Shown: positions 1 through 6,168, counted from the first letter of the stretch. The stretch: 11,342 nt of DNA from an uncultured Bdellovibrio sp. (GCF_946478835.1 NZ_CAMLDV010000115.1:1-11342); one strand, 5' to 3'. Numbers and translations are program-made. The notes: generated by a model from the sequence alone, not told the origin.

Positions 1-722
1 CCCAAAAGTTTTTGCAAGCTTGTATCCTGAGTTTCAGCAATACGATCCACGCGGATATCATTCACCAAAAAATAATGATCTAAATCCCGGCGCAATTTAC
101 TATGCACTGTGGGGAAAACGAAGGGCTGACCTTCAAGCGAGCGAGGAAAATCTTTGCGCAGGTGTTTGAATTTTGGTGACGCACATACCACCACATCTAA
201 TTTGGCGATGGACTTCGCATATACGGTTTTAAAATCGACATTCGGCGGATAGTTGGAAAGCAAAAGATCAATTTGATGTGCACCCAACTCGCGCAGCAGG
301 TCTCCCCCTGCTCCTTCCAGAACTGAGACATTGCAGTTTCCTTGTTGGTACGCCTGAAGAATAACTTCTAAAATAATGTGCTTAGGAACACTGTCTAAGG
401 CCCCGATTTGCACGTGCACACGATTGTTTTGCAAACGATCTTGCAACACCTCCACCATTTCAGATCCAAGTTGAAAAACTTGATCGGCATATTGATAAGC
501 GACTTTTCCTGCTTCACTGAGATGCAGCCTTTGTTTGCGCCTTTCAAAAAGATTTTTGCCCAAAGCCTCTTCCAATTGTTTCAACTGCGTGCTCAATGTG
601 GGTTGACCGATTTTAAGTTTCTCGGCCGCTTTGGCGATACTGCCCTCTTTAGCTATGGTATAAAAATAGTGCAGATGATGATAATTAAGCCACTGCATTT
701 GATTTTCCACTTTTACGGGCAT
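1..722 (-). CDS. LysR-family transcriptional regulator, NhaR-like (partial, C-terminus off the left edge)
   Basis: About 240 codons read leftward from an ATG at 722 with no stop before the window edge. The N-terminus has the LysR winged helix-turn-helix: an NYHHLHYF segment (residues 13-20), then KEGSIAKAAEKL (25-36) and QPTLSTQLKQLEEALG (40-55), ending near LSEAG (68-72). The NYxHLxYF...KEGS pattern and the spacing of the following effector domain resemble NhaR, the LysR activator of Na+/H+ antiporter genes, more than generic LysR proteins. The effector domain (from about residue 95) has the usual DLLLSNYPP-type segment. The start is supported by a GAGG about 7 bases upstream; a second in-frame ATG at 698 has no comparable site. 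It is transcribed away from the TerC-like gene and may regulate it, which is inference. The ligand is unknown. Confidence 0.88.
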   Translation of the reverse strand, partial: MPVKVENQMQWLNYHHLHYFYTIAKEGSIAKAAEKLKIGQPTLSTQLKQLEEALGKNLFERRKQRLHLSEAGKVAYQYADQVFQLGSEMVEVLQDRLQNNRVHVQIGALDSVPKHIILEVILQAYQQGNCNVSVLEGAGGDLLRELGAHQIDLLLSNYPPNVDFKTVYAKSIAKLDVVVCASPKFKHLRKDFPRSLEGQPFVFPTVHSKLRRDLDHYFLVNDIRVDRIAETQDTSLQKLL

Positions 723-817
723 TTAGACCTCTTCGTTAAAAACAAATAACTTGTTAAAGATTATCGATTTTTTAAAAATAGAGGAAGCGCTTATACTCTG
801 GGTCTGGAGGTTTCTTC
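723..817. promoter_or_regulatory. Divergent promoter region between the LysR-type regulator and terC-like gene
   Basis: This 95-base A+T-rich gap must carry both promoters. On the plus strand a TATACT at 792-797 is a reasonable -10 box, with only a weak T-rich -35 (about 768-774). It would place the transcript start just before the GGAGG at 806-810 that serves the GTG start at 818, giving a very short leader. ATAA-N11-TTAT at 746-764 has the dyad layout of LysR-type binding sites and is a candidate operator. An 8-base palindrome AAGCGCTT lies at 785-792. The operator assignment is inference. Confidence 0.42.
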
Positions 818-1792
818 GTGACACAGACTCTTTTGTTCCCGTTTGCCGATTATTGGTGGTTTTATCTAGGCTTTATAGCCTTCGTCATTGCCATGCTGGC
901 CCTCGATCTGGGCGTATTTCATAAACACTCACATACCGTAGGATTTAAAGAGGCCACTTTGTGGTCTATCGTGTGGGTTTCACTTGCCCTGCTGTTTAAC
1001 GCTGGCCTTTATTATTATTCCCTTCACAAGTTTGGTGACTCCGAAGTCGCTAAAAATGTTTCGCTGCAATTCCTCACCGGATATGTCATTGAAAAGTCTC
1101 TCTCGATTGACAACATCTTTGTCTTCGTCGTCGTCTTTGGATTCTTCGGTGTTCCTGCAAAATACCAACACCGTGTTTTGTTCTATGGAATTATCGGAGC
1201 CTTGATCTTCCGCGCGATCTTTATCGCTCTGGGGTCTTTGCTGATGCAATACCAAGCTGTCGTTATTATCTTCGGCGCGTTCTTGATTATCACGGGCGTT
1301 AAGATGATGTTCCAACCTGACAAAGAAGTGGACCCTTCACAAAATTGGATCATCCGATTCATGAAACGGCATATTCGTGTTGCCGATCGCATGCACGAAG
1401 ATCATTTCTTTATTAAAGAAAATGGTCTGAAATATGCGACTCCCCTTTTTGTTGCGTTGGTCTTTCTAGAATTTACGGATGTGATTTTTGCGGTGGATTC
1501 AGTACCTGCGATCTTTGCGATCACGAATGAACCTCTGCTCGTGTTCACTTCAAACATCTTTGCGATTCTTGGTTTAAGATCTTTGTACTTCCTGCTTGCA
1601 GGTGTGGTCGATAAATTCCATCTCTTGAAGTATGGTCTAGCTGCAGTTCTAGTTTTCGTAGGTCTTAAGATGGTTTGGCTTAATAAACTTTTTGACGGCC
1701 ATTTCCCAATTGGTGTGTCGCTCGCCGTGATTGCTTTCTTCATTGGCGGCTCCATTGTGGCCTCATTGCTTATTAAACCAAAAAAAGCGTAA
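818..1792 (+). CDS. TerC/Alx-family integral membrane protein (probable metal ion exporter)
   Basis: A 324-residue polytopic membrane protein of the TerC family, which includes E. coli Alx and tellurite-resistance TerC. Alx and other members act in Mn2+ export or homeostasis; the substrate here is inferred. Family hallmarks are the acidic intramembrane motifs: LALDLGVFH (27-35), EKSLSIDN (92-99) and EFTDVIFAVDSVPAI (218-232). The Asp residues in these helices are thought to bind metal. A basic, His-containing loop at about residues 180-200 separates the two halves, as in Alx. Around eight or nine hydrophobic helices are visible and the length is normal. The start is GTG, chosen because GGAGG lies 7 bases upstream and because MTQTLLFPFADYWW matches the family N-terminus. 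A strong terminator follows directly. No yybP-ykoY Mn2+ riboswitch fits in the short leader. Confidence 0.93.
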   Translation: MTQTLLFPFADYWWFYLGFIAFVIAMLALDLGVFHKHSHTVGFKEATLWSIVWVSLALLFNAGLYYYSLHKFGDSEVAKNVSLQFLTGYVIEKSLSIDNIFVFVVVFGFFGVPAKYQHRVLFYGIIGALIFRAIFIALGSLLMQYQAVVIIFGAFLIITGVKMMFQPDKEVDPSQNWIIRFMKRHIRVADRMHEDHFFIKENGLKYATPLFVALVFLEFTDVIFAVDSVPAIFAITNEPLLVFTSNIFAILGLRSLYFLLAGVVDKFHLLKYGLAAVLVFVGLKMVWLNKLFDGHFPIGVSLAVIAFFIGGSIVASLLIKPKKA

Positions 1793-1805
1793 ATTAAGTC
1801 ATGAC

Positions 1806-1850
1806 AAAGGCCCCCTACAAAGAGACAATATCTTTATAGGGGGCTTTTTT
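1806..1850 (+). terminator. Intrinsic terminator of the terC-like gene, abutting the thpR start codon
   Basis: The arms at 1806-1817 and 1837-1848 form a 12-bp stem centred on GCCCCCTA/TAGGGGGC, with one G-U pair. An inner 5-bp stem (AAAGA 1819-1823 with TCTTT 1831-1835) closes a 7-base loop. Six T residues (1845-1850) follow, and the thpR ATG begins at the very next base. The 3' arm contains AGGGGG (1838-1843), which is also the only Shine-Dalgarno-like sequence for thpR. Confidence 0.87.
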
Positions 1851-2465
1851 ATGAATAAAAGACTCTTCTTCGCTCTCAATGCCACAGATCCTTTGGCCGA
1901 GACCTTTCCTCCCACCTTCAAAAAATTGAAGATCAATGCCGATCGCAGAGAAATCTCTGTGAAGTGGGTGCCGATTGATAATTTCCATATCACGGTGAGC
2001 TTTTTAGGAGATCGGCCTGAAGAAGAACTCCCCTTGATTGCAGAGACACTGCAAACGGTGTGCACTCAATTCACTCCGTTTGATTTAAAGATCGAAGATA
2101 TGGGTGCTTTCTCGAATGAGCACGATGCTCGGGTGATCTGGCTCGGAGTTCAGAAGAAAAGATACCTTGCTGAGTTTAAGGAAATCTTAGATCAAGCTCT
2201 TTTAGAAAAACAAATTCTTACAAAACCGGATGAACGAACTTTTTCTCCGCATCTTACGATCGGCCGCTTGCGCAATCCGCGCAGTGTGAAGGATATGATT
2301 TCACCGTTTAAGCGTAAAAGCTTCGGCAAGATTCATGTGAATGAAATAGTTTTGTATGAATCAAATCTGCAAGGAGCGTTTCCGGTTTATACTCCGGTGC
2401 TTCGCTGTCCGCTGACGGGAGAAGAAGAGACCGTCGAAGAGGTCTCTCCTTCCTTGTTTTACTAA
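1851..2465 (+). CDS. thpR: RNA 2',3'-cyclic phosphodiesterase (2H phosphoesterase, ThpR/LigT family)
   Basis: A 204-residue protein of the 2H phosphoesterase superfamily. The family hydrolyses 2',3'-cyclic phosphate RNA ends, and E. coli ThpR can also ligate 2'-5' tRNA halves in vitro. Both catalytic HxT motifs are present: H46-I-T48 in NFHITVSFLGD and H134-L-T136 in FSPHLTIGRL. The N-terminal KRLFFAL strand is typical, and the length is close to the usual 180-200. The frame stays open upstream into terC to 1731, but ATG 1851 fits the family N-terminus and has AGGGGG 7 bases upstream. That site is part of the terC terminator stem, so translation may be limited when the hairpin forms. The last codons overlap the convergent gene's stop by 4 bases. 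The physiological substrate is not evident. Confidence 0.93.
   Translation: MNKRLFFALNATDPLAETFPPTFKKLKINADRREISVKWVPIDNFHITVSFLGDRPEEELPLIAETLQTVCTQFTPFDLKIEDMGAFSNEHDARVIWLGVQKKRYLAEFKEILDQALLEKQILTKPDERTFSPHLTIGRLRNPRSVKDMISPFKRKSFGKIHVNEIVLYESNLQGAFPVYTPVLRCPLTGEEETVEEVSPSLFY
2426..2460 (+). terminator. Possible weak terminator at the end of thpR
   Basis: AGAGACC (2426-2432) and GGTCTCT (2441-2447) form a 7-bp stem with an 8-base loop, followed by a pyrimidine-rich run ending TTGTTTT. It lies inside the last thpR codons, and the U-tract is imperfect and distant. It is the only terminator-like structure between thpR and the convergent gene. Confidence 0.3.
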
Positions 2466-2854
2466 CGAGGAAATGTGTTTCCGAAAAGACGGATGTAGAT
2501 GTTGCTGTCATTCAAAGCGAAAGACAATTCACCCCAATGAGGGCCTTGAGTTGTTGGCCAGTAGAACACACGTGTTGTGCATGTTTGACCCGGCATTAAA
2601 ACTTCAGGGCAATTTGAAGTCGCATCGTAAGCAAATCCGCGAATCAAAATACGACGAATCACCGTCGCATCAGGACCGTTTGCCGTTAGTGTGAAATCAG
2701 CAAAAGCACGCGAGTTTTGGAAAATAGATCCAAAGCTGTAGTTGTAATATTGATCTTGCGCTTGAGTATGCAACGCAAATGTTTGCACTTCACCCGCCGC
2801 CAAAGACACGATGGGAGCCAAGAGCAAAGACATCATAACGATGAGCTTCTTCAT
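2462..2854 (-). CDS. Small secreted protein of unknown function, possible ASH/HYDIN-like Ig-fold domain
   Basis: 130 residues with a clear Sec signal peptide: MKK, a hydrophobic core at 4-18, and likely cleavage after Ala19 or Ala20. The mature part is about 110 residues and rich in beta-strand sequence. FTLTANGPDATVIRRILIRG, then C82-x9-C92 within a MPGQTC turn, then a G-x-L strand (GELSF), resembles the ASH/choice-of-anchor Ig-like folds in which a 'PG-x-C' turn precedes the last strands. The two cysteines could form a disulfide in the periplasm. This family link is by eye only and no function is known. ATG 2854 has a perfect AGGAGG 6 bases upstream, but that site lies inside a long inverted repeat. 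The gene is monocistronic, downstream of leader element A, and convergent with thpR. Confidence 0.85.
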   Translation of the reverse strand: MKKLIVMMSLLLAPIVSLAAGEVQTFALHTQAQDQYYNYSFGSIFQNSRAFADFTLTANGPDATVIRRILIRGFAYDATSNCPEVLMPGQTCTTRVFYWPTTQGPHWGELSFALNDSNIYIRLFGNTFPR

Positions 2855-2855
2855 A

Positions 2856-2892
2856 AAAGTCCTCCTATATTTAAAGTCTGGAAGAGGACTTT
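2856..2892 (-). promoter_or_regulatory. Leader hairpin that can sequester the ribosome-binding site of the secreted-protein gene
   Basis: On the minus strand AAAGTCCTC (2892-2884) is perfectly complementary to GAGGACTTT (2864-2856). One U-G and one U-A pair can extend the stem to 11 bp around a 15-base loop. The 3' arm contains the AGGAGG Shine-Dalgarno (2861-2866), so all six bases would be paired when folded. This layout is typical of a translational switch, thermosensor or protein-responsive leader. The stimulus is unknown. Confidence 0.6.
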
Positions 2893-2956
2893 GGTGCTAG
2901 CAACTAAAATATCTTTAATGCTGTGTAGCCAGAAAAAAGAAGCAGGCACCTTTTAA
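2870..2956 (-). repeat. Leader element copy A, upstream of the secreted-protein gene
   Basis: This 87-base stretch aligns end to end with 3915-4001, with one single-base gap on each side and about three quarters identity. The ends are best conserved: TTTAAAGTCTG plus AAGAGGAC (19 of 20 on the plus strand), and AAAAAAGAAGCAGGCAC (17 of 17). In both places it sits 12-15 bases before a minus-strand start codon, so it probably carries the promoter and leader. The far end overlaps the TAA of the TMEM175-like gene. A shared TTTTAGTT core with A+T-rich sequence before it may include the -10 region, but I cannot define the boxes. Confidence 0.7.
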
Positions 2957-3513
2957 TGTTCGAAGCGCTTGTCAGCGACCAGCCACATGATGGCGACGGC
3001 GATGTAGAGAGCGTACGACAGCCAATGCACCCAGAACGACAGAGCAATGGCGATAGCGTAAATGACGACAGAGATTTTTCCTTTGAAGTCTGCCCCCAAG
3101 GCTTTGGCAAAAGCAGTATTTTTTCCTGTGCTAAGTAAAGCTCGAGTCAAAATATAATAGGCAACTCCGGCAAAACACAAAACAGCTCCGTACATAGCCG
3201 CTGGCCAATTTTGTTGAGGATGTTCACCCATCCAGGCCGTGACCACTGGAATCAGCGACAACCAGAAGAGCAAATGCAAATTAGCCCACAAAACTTTTCC
3301 ATTCACGTGTTGAATGGAATGAAACATGTTGTGATGATTGTTCCAATAAATACCGACGTAAATAAAACTTAGAATATAACTGCAAAAGACTGGAACCAGC
3401 GGGCGAAGAGCTTCCAGAGATCCCTCATGCGGGACCTTTAACTCTAACACCATGATGGTGATGATGATCGCCAAAACTCCGTCGCTAAATGCTTCTAGTC
3501 TTCACTTAGTCAT
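2953..3513 (-). pseudogene. TMEM175-family (DUF1211) potassium channel gene with in-frame TGA at codon 4
   Basis: Read from ATG 3513, which has AGGAG 5 bases upstream, the frame gives M-T-K, then TGA (3504-3502), then RLEAFSDGVLAIIITIMVLE and a further intact frame to TAA at 2953. RxxxFSDG in the first helix is the signature of TMEM175-type K+ channels, and the remaining helices and the length (186 positions) suit a bacterial six-helix member. After the TGA the only possible start before the core of helix 1 is TTG 3474 (MAIIIT, 173 residues), which would lose the FSDG signature. The gene is therefore broken by one nonsense codon, rescued by readthrough or non-canonical initiation, or affected by a base error. 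The rest shows no decay, so the change is recent or tolerated. It follows the 125-residue membrane protein gene by 11 bases, in one transcript. Confidence 0.7.
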
Positions 3514-3524
3514 CAAGTCTCCTG

Positions 3525-3902
3525 TTATTTTCCCTTACATTGAACGACAGCTAACTGGTCGATAAATTCTTTAAACCGCGGGATTGGAACATAGTCGTAA
3601 TGATTCAATATGAAGCCAACCACGAGTAACACCATCACAATGACCGCAAACACCTTAACAAGTAAAGTGGCTTTCTGTTTTTGAGTGTCAGAAACGTCCA
3701 ACATCTTTTTTCGTGTGTCCCATGCCAACATCAAAAGACCGGGAAAAAAGAAATAATAAAAACTGATATGAGTGAGTTCCGCGCAAAAAAGCAATTTAGT
3801 CGCAAGCGCGGCCGCGTACGTTAAAAAGAAGGAAGCCGCAGAAAAAATAGCTCCCCACGTTTTCTTCGTTAATCCCAGATATCTTTTGTTGTTACCAGCC
3901 AC
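3525..3902 (-). CDS. Hypothetical membrane protein, three predicted helices
   Basis: I do not recognise this 125-residue protein. It has a basic N-terminus (NKRYLGLTKKTW) and three hydrophobic stretches at about residues 17-39, 46-62 and 79-99. A charged loop, DTRKKMLDVSDTQKQK (62-77), separates helices 2 and 3. A short polar tail carries Cys122. The start is GTG at 3902, supported by GAGAGG 6 bases upstream and by the start of leader element B just beyond. It is the first gene of a two-gene unit with the TMEM175-like gene, 11 bases downstream. A role linked to that channel is possible but only inferred from position. Confidence 0.78.
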   Translation of the reverse strand: MAGNNKRYLGLTKKTWGAIFSAASFFLTYAAALATKLLFCAELTHISFYYFFFPGLLMLAWDTRKKMLDVSDTQKQKATLLVKVFAVIVMVLLVVGFILNHYDYVPIPRFKEFIDQLAVVQCKGK

Positions 3903-3907
3903 GATGT

Positions 3908-3933
3908 TCCTCTCTTTAAAGTCTGAAAGAGGA
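3908..3933 (-). promoter_or_regulatory. Weaker ribosome-binding-site hairpin in leader copy B
   Basis: On the minus strand TCCTCT (3933-3928) can pair with AGAGGA (3913-3908), covering most of the GAGAGG ribosome-binding site of the 125-residue gene. A competing pairing, CTCTTT (3931-3926) with AAAGAG (3917-3912), is also 6 bp. It matches the position of the stronger hairpin in copy A. Confidence 0.4.
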
Positions 3934-4001
3934 CACTAAGGTGAGCAAACTAAAAGATATTTGTTGCGGCGTAGTGCAAAAAAGAAGCAGGCACTTTTAA
4001 A
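3915..4001 (-). repeat. Leader element copy B, upstream of the membrane-protein pair
   Basis: This is the second copy of the 87-base element described at 2870-2956. It lies between the nuo operon terminator and the GTG start of the 125-residue membrane protein. The middle is more diverged than the ends. Because the nuo terminator lies just upstream on the same strand, this element must supply the promoter for the two-gene unit. Confidence 0.7.
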
Positions 4002-4029
4002 AAGAAAACCCCGGCCGAGGCCAGGGTTT
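3998..4029 (-). terminator. Intrinsic terminator of the nuo operon
   Basis: On the minus strand AAACCCTGGC (4029-4020) pairs with GCCGGGGTTT (4015-4006): 10 bp with one U-G pair, closed by a CTCG tetraloop. TCTTTTT follows. It lies 38 bases after the nuoI stop, so it ends the nuo transcript and insulates the genes to the left. Confidence 0.88.
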
Positions 4030-4066
4030 AATGCACTGTAGACGTAAAAAATCCACTGGCACCTTT

Positions 4067-4591
4067 TTAGATGCCGGCTTTGTTTCTTTCTTCGTCGTCG
4101 ACGTGAGTTTGGATGCCGCCTTTTAGGTTGGGACGGTATGCCAAGTAGTTGATGTCGTAGATGAAGTTTCCGCCGTTCACAGCAGGAGTTTGCCATTCAG
4201 GTCCCAAGCGGATTGCGTCCACTGGGCAGGCTTCTTCGCAGAAACCGCAGAATACGCAGCGAAGAATATCGATCTCGTAGCTGATCGGATATTTTTCAAC
4301 GCTTGGGTCGTTATGTTCTGCCGCTGTGATTTTGATACATTCTGCCGGGCAGTTTGTCGCGCACAACATACAAGCTGTGCAACGAAGAGAACCGTCTTTT
4401 TTAACAGTCAGAACGTGATTACCTTTGAAGCGAGGAGAGTATTCATACTTCTCCTCTGGGTAATTCAAAGTCATCATCTTCTTTTGGTTAAAGAGGTTCT
4501 TCAGCAAGTGCTTCATTGTGATCGAAAGACCACCAAGCACCCCTGGCAAATACCACTTCGACTTTTCGGAGTTGTTTTGCATTACGCTCAT
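4067..4591 (-). CDS. nuoI: NADH-quinone oxidoreductase subunit I
   Basis: 174 residues. NuoI carries the two [4Fe-4S] clusters N6a and N6b that pass electrons from NuoG to NuoB in the hydrophilic arm of complex I, near the membrane. Both eight-cysteine ferredoxin motifs are complete: C71-x2-C74-x2-C77-x3-C81-P and C112-x2-C115-x2-C118-x3-C122-P. An amphipathic N-terminal segment (SITMKHLLKNLF, 23-34) fits the membrane-surface helix of the family. Start ATG 4591 overlaps the nuoG stop as ATGA, with AAGAGG upstream. It is the last gene of the operon. In most bacteria nuoH sits between nuoG and nuoI, but here it is absent. Confidence 0.97.
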   Translation of the reverse strand: MSVMQNNSEKSKWYLPGVLGGLSITMKHLLKNLFNQKKMMTLNYPEEKYEYSPRFKGNHVLTVKKDGSLRCTACMLCATNCPAECIKITAAEHNDPSVEKYPISYEIDILRCVFCGFCEEACPVDAIRLGPEWQTPAVNGGNFIYDINYLAYRPNLKGGIQTHVDDEERNKAGI

Positions 4592-6168
4592 AGGCTACCT
4601 CTTCTAAATACAAATTCATTCTTCTTACGAGCTTCCAACTCAACTTGGTCCGCACGCTGATTTGTCGGCATGAACGGTTGTGCTGTTGTTGGAATCGCCA
4701 AGTTTTTACCAGCAAGCAACAACGCCGCTTCTGTCAACGTCAACGCTTCAGAAACAACTGTCGTTACCTTCTTGAATTTTTGTTCAAGACCCGCTTGGTT
4801 AACAAAAGTTCCGTCTTTTTCAACGAAAGTTTTTGTTGGGATCAACCATACGTTGCCAGTCAAAGCCATCAACGCATCGTTTTTACCCGCTTGCAACCAG
4901 ATCAAGTTGTGAGCTTTAGAAAGCTCTTTCACGCGCTCTGCGAAGTCAGGGAAAACCACTTGGTTTTCTGGACCTGCAACAACAACAGTTTTAATAGAAC
5001 CACTTGCAAGACCTTGAGACAAATCCGCCCAAGTCGCTGTGATTCCATGCTTCTCAAGAACCTTCAACAAGCCTTTCGTGTTCGGGTTTTTATCTCCACG
5101 AAGAAGAAGACCGTCGAAGCTGTCGAAAGTTTCTTTGTTGTTGATCCAGAAGAATACTTTTTTAGTTTTAAATTCATTTACGAATGTAGAAACAATCGCA
5201 TCGAATTCTTCCACTGTGTATTGCGCTGTCAAAACCAAAGCCAAAGAATCACCAGAAGTGTTTTTCAAAACTTCAGAAGCATTCTTTGCCGCCGCCCCTG
5301 CTGTCATTTCTGTCCAGCCGGAAGCATTGCGAACTTGCGCTTTCAGCAAACGATGTTCACGGTTGACGAATTTATAGATGTCACGACCTTCATCGCACAT
5401 CCAGTAACCGTTTACTTTTTCGTTGTACACAGGCTTCACACGGAAGAAACCTTCCTTGTTGTAGTATACTTTCACGTTGCAACCCGTAGAGCAGCCGTTA
5501 CAAATAGTTTCAGCATCTTTGAGATACCAAACGCGCTGACGGAAACGGAAGTCTTTGGAAGTCAACGCACCCACTGGGCAGATATCCACTGTGTTCAATG
5601 AATATTTGTTATCCAAAGGCATGCCGTCGTGAGTACCGATTTCAGTGCGATCACCACGGTTGAAAAGACCCAATTCATTTGTTTTAGAAACTTCCTCTGT
5701 GAAACGAACACAGCGAGAGCACAAAATACATCTTTCAGAATCCAAAACAACTGTGGGACCCAGATCGACAACTTTGTGTTTCTTTTGTTTGTGTTCAGCC
5801 ATTTCAGGATCGTACTTACCGTACTCCATGTACTGGTCTTGAAGACCGCACTCGCCGGCTTGGTCACAGATAGGGCAATCCAAAGGATGGTTGATCAAGT
5901 GGAAATCAAGTCCCCACTTCACAGCATCGCGAACTTTCTCGGATGTGTTGTTGATCTTCATACCTTCAGTAACCATTGTGTTACATGCGATTTGAACGCG
6001 TGGATTTCCTTCGATCTCCACCATGCAAAGACGGCATACGCCGGCCACTGACAATCCTGGATGCCAGCAGTAGTGAGCGATACGATCGCCAGACTGTTGC
6101 ATAGCTTCGATGATCGACGTGCCTTCTTTTACTTCGACTTCTTTGCCATTAATGGTGCATTTCGGCAT
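4588..6168 (-). CDS. nuoG: NADH-quinone oxidoreductase subunit G (short form)
   Basis: 526 residues, well short of the 700-900 usual for NuoG. The N-terminal ferredoxin-like part is complete: C34, C45, C48, C62 for [2Fe-2S] N1b; H94, C98, C101, C107 for N5; C147, C150, C153, C197 for N4. It also keeps C223-x2-C226-x3-C230-x27-C258, the extra [4Fe-4S] N7 motif at the head of the molybdopterin-like domain, which is found in only some lineages. The rest of that domain (about 260-500) is strongly reduced. Nothing suggests a frameshift: the stop (TGA) overlaps the nuoI start as ATGA, and no NuoG sequence remains between the genes. ATG 6168 overlaps the end of nuoF by 20 bases and has AAGGA at good spacing. 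Confidence 0.96.
   Translation of the reverse strand: MPKCTINGKEVEVKEGTSIIEAMQQSGDRIAHYCWHPGLSVAGVCRLCMVEIEGNPRVQIACNTMVTEGMKINNTSEKVRDAVKWGLDFHLINHPLDCPICDQAGECGLQDQYMEYGKYDPEMAEHKQKKHKVVDLGPTVVLDSERCILCSRCVRFTEEVSKTNELGLFNRGDRTEIGTHDGMPLDNKYSLNTVDICPVGALTSKDFRFRQRVWYLKDAETICNGCSTGCNVKVYYNKEGFFRVKPVYNEKVNGYWMCDEGRDIYKFVNREHRLLKAQVRNASGWTEMTAGAAAKNASEVLKNTSGDSLALVLTAQYTVEEFDAIVSTFVNEFKTKKVFFWINNKETFDSFDGLLLRGDKNPNTKGLLKVLEKHGITATWADLSQGLASGSIKTVVVAGPENQVVFPDFAERVKELSKAHNLIWLQAGKNDALMALTGNVWLIPTKTFVEKDGTFVNQAGLEQKFKKVTTVVSEALTLTEAALLLAGKNLAIPTTAQPFMPTNQRADQVELEARKKNEFVFRRGSL

Noticed and set aside
408..749. Plus-strand frame over the 5' part of the LysR-type gene
   Set aside because: The minus strand encodes a clear LysR helix-turn-helix over the same bases, and the plus-strand translation has no recognisable feature.
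723..817. yybP-ykoY Mn2+ riboswitch before the TerC-like gene
   Set aside because: Such riboswitches precede alx in E. coli, but here the likely -10 at 792-797 leaves only a leader of about 14 bases, and no matching fold is visible.
1731..1850. Upstream extension of thpR into terC (40 extra codons)
   Set aside because: The extension would overlap the end of terC and read through its terminator stem. Its sequence has no similarity to the family, whose N-terminus starts at M-x-KRLFFAL.
2870..4001. CRISPR array or insertion-sequence ends as an explanation of the paired 87-base repeats
   Set aside because: There are only two diverged copies in direct orientation, separated by intact coding sequence. 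There is no transposase, terminal inverted repeat or spacer pattern.
4645..5601. Long plus-strand open frame opposite nuoG (318 codons)
   Set aside because: It is fully antisense to a conserved, cluster-binding protein gene. The translation is Cys-, Arg- and Phe-rich with no recognisable domain, as expected for a shadow frame.
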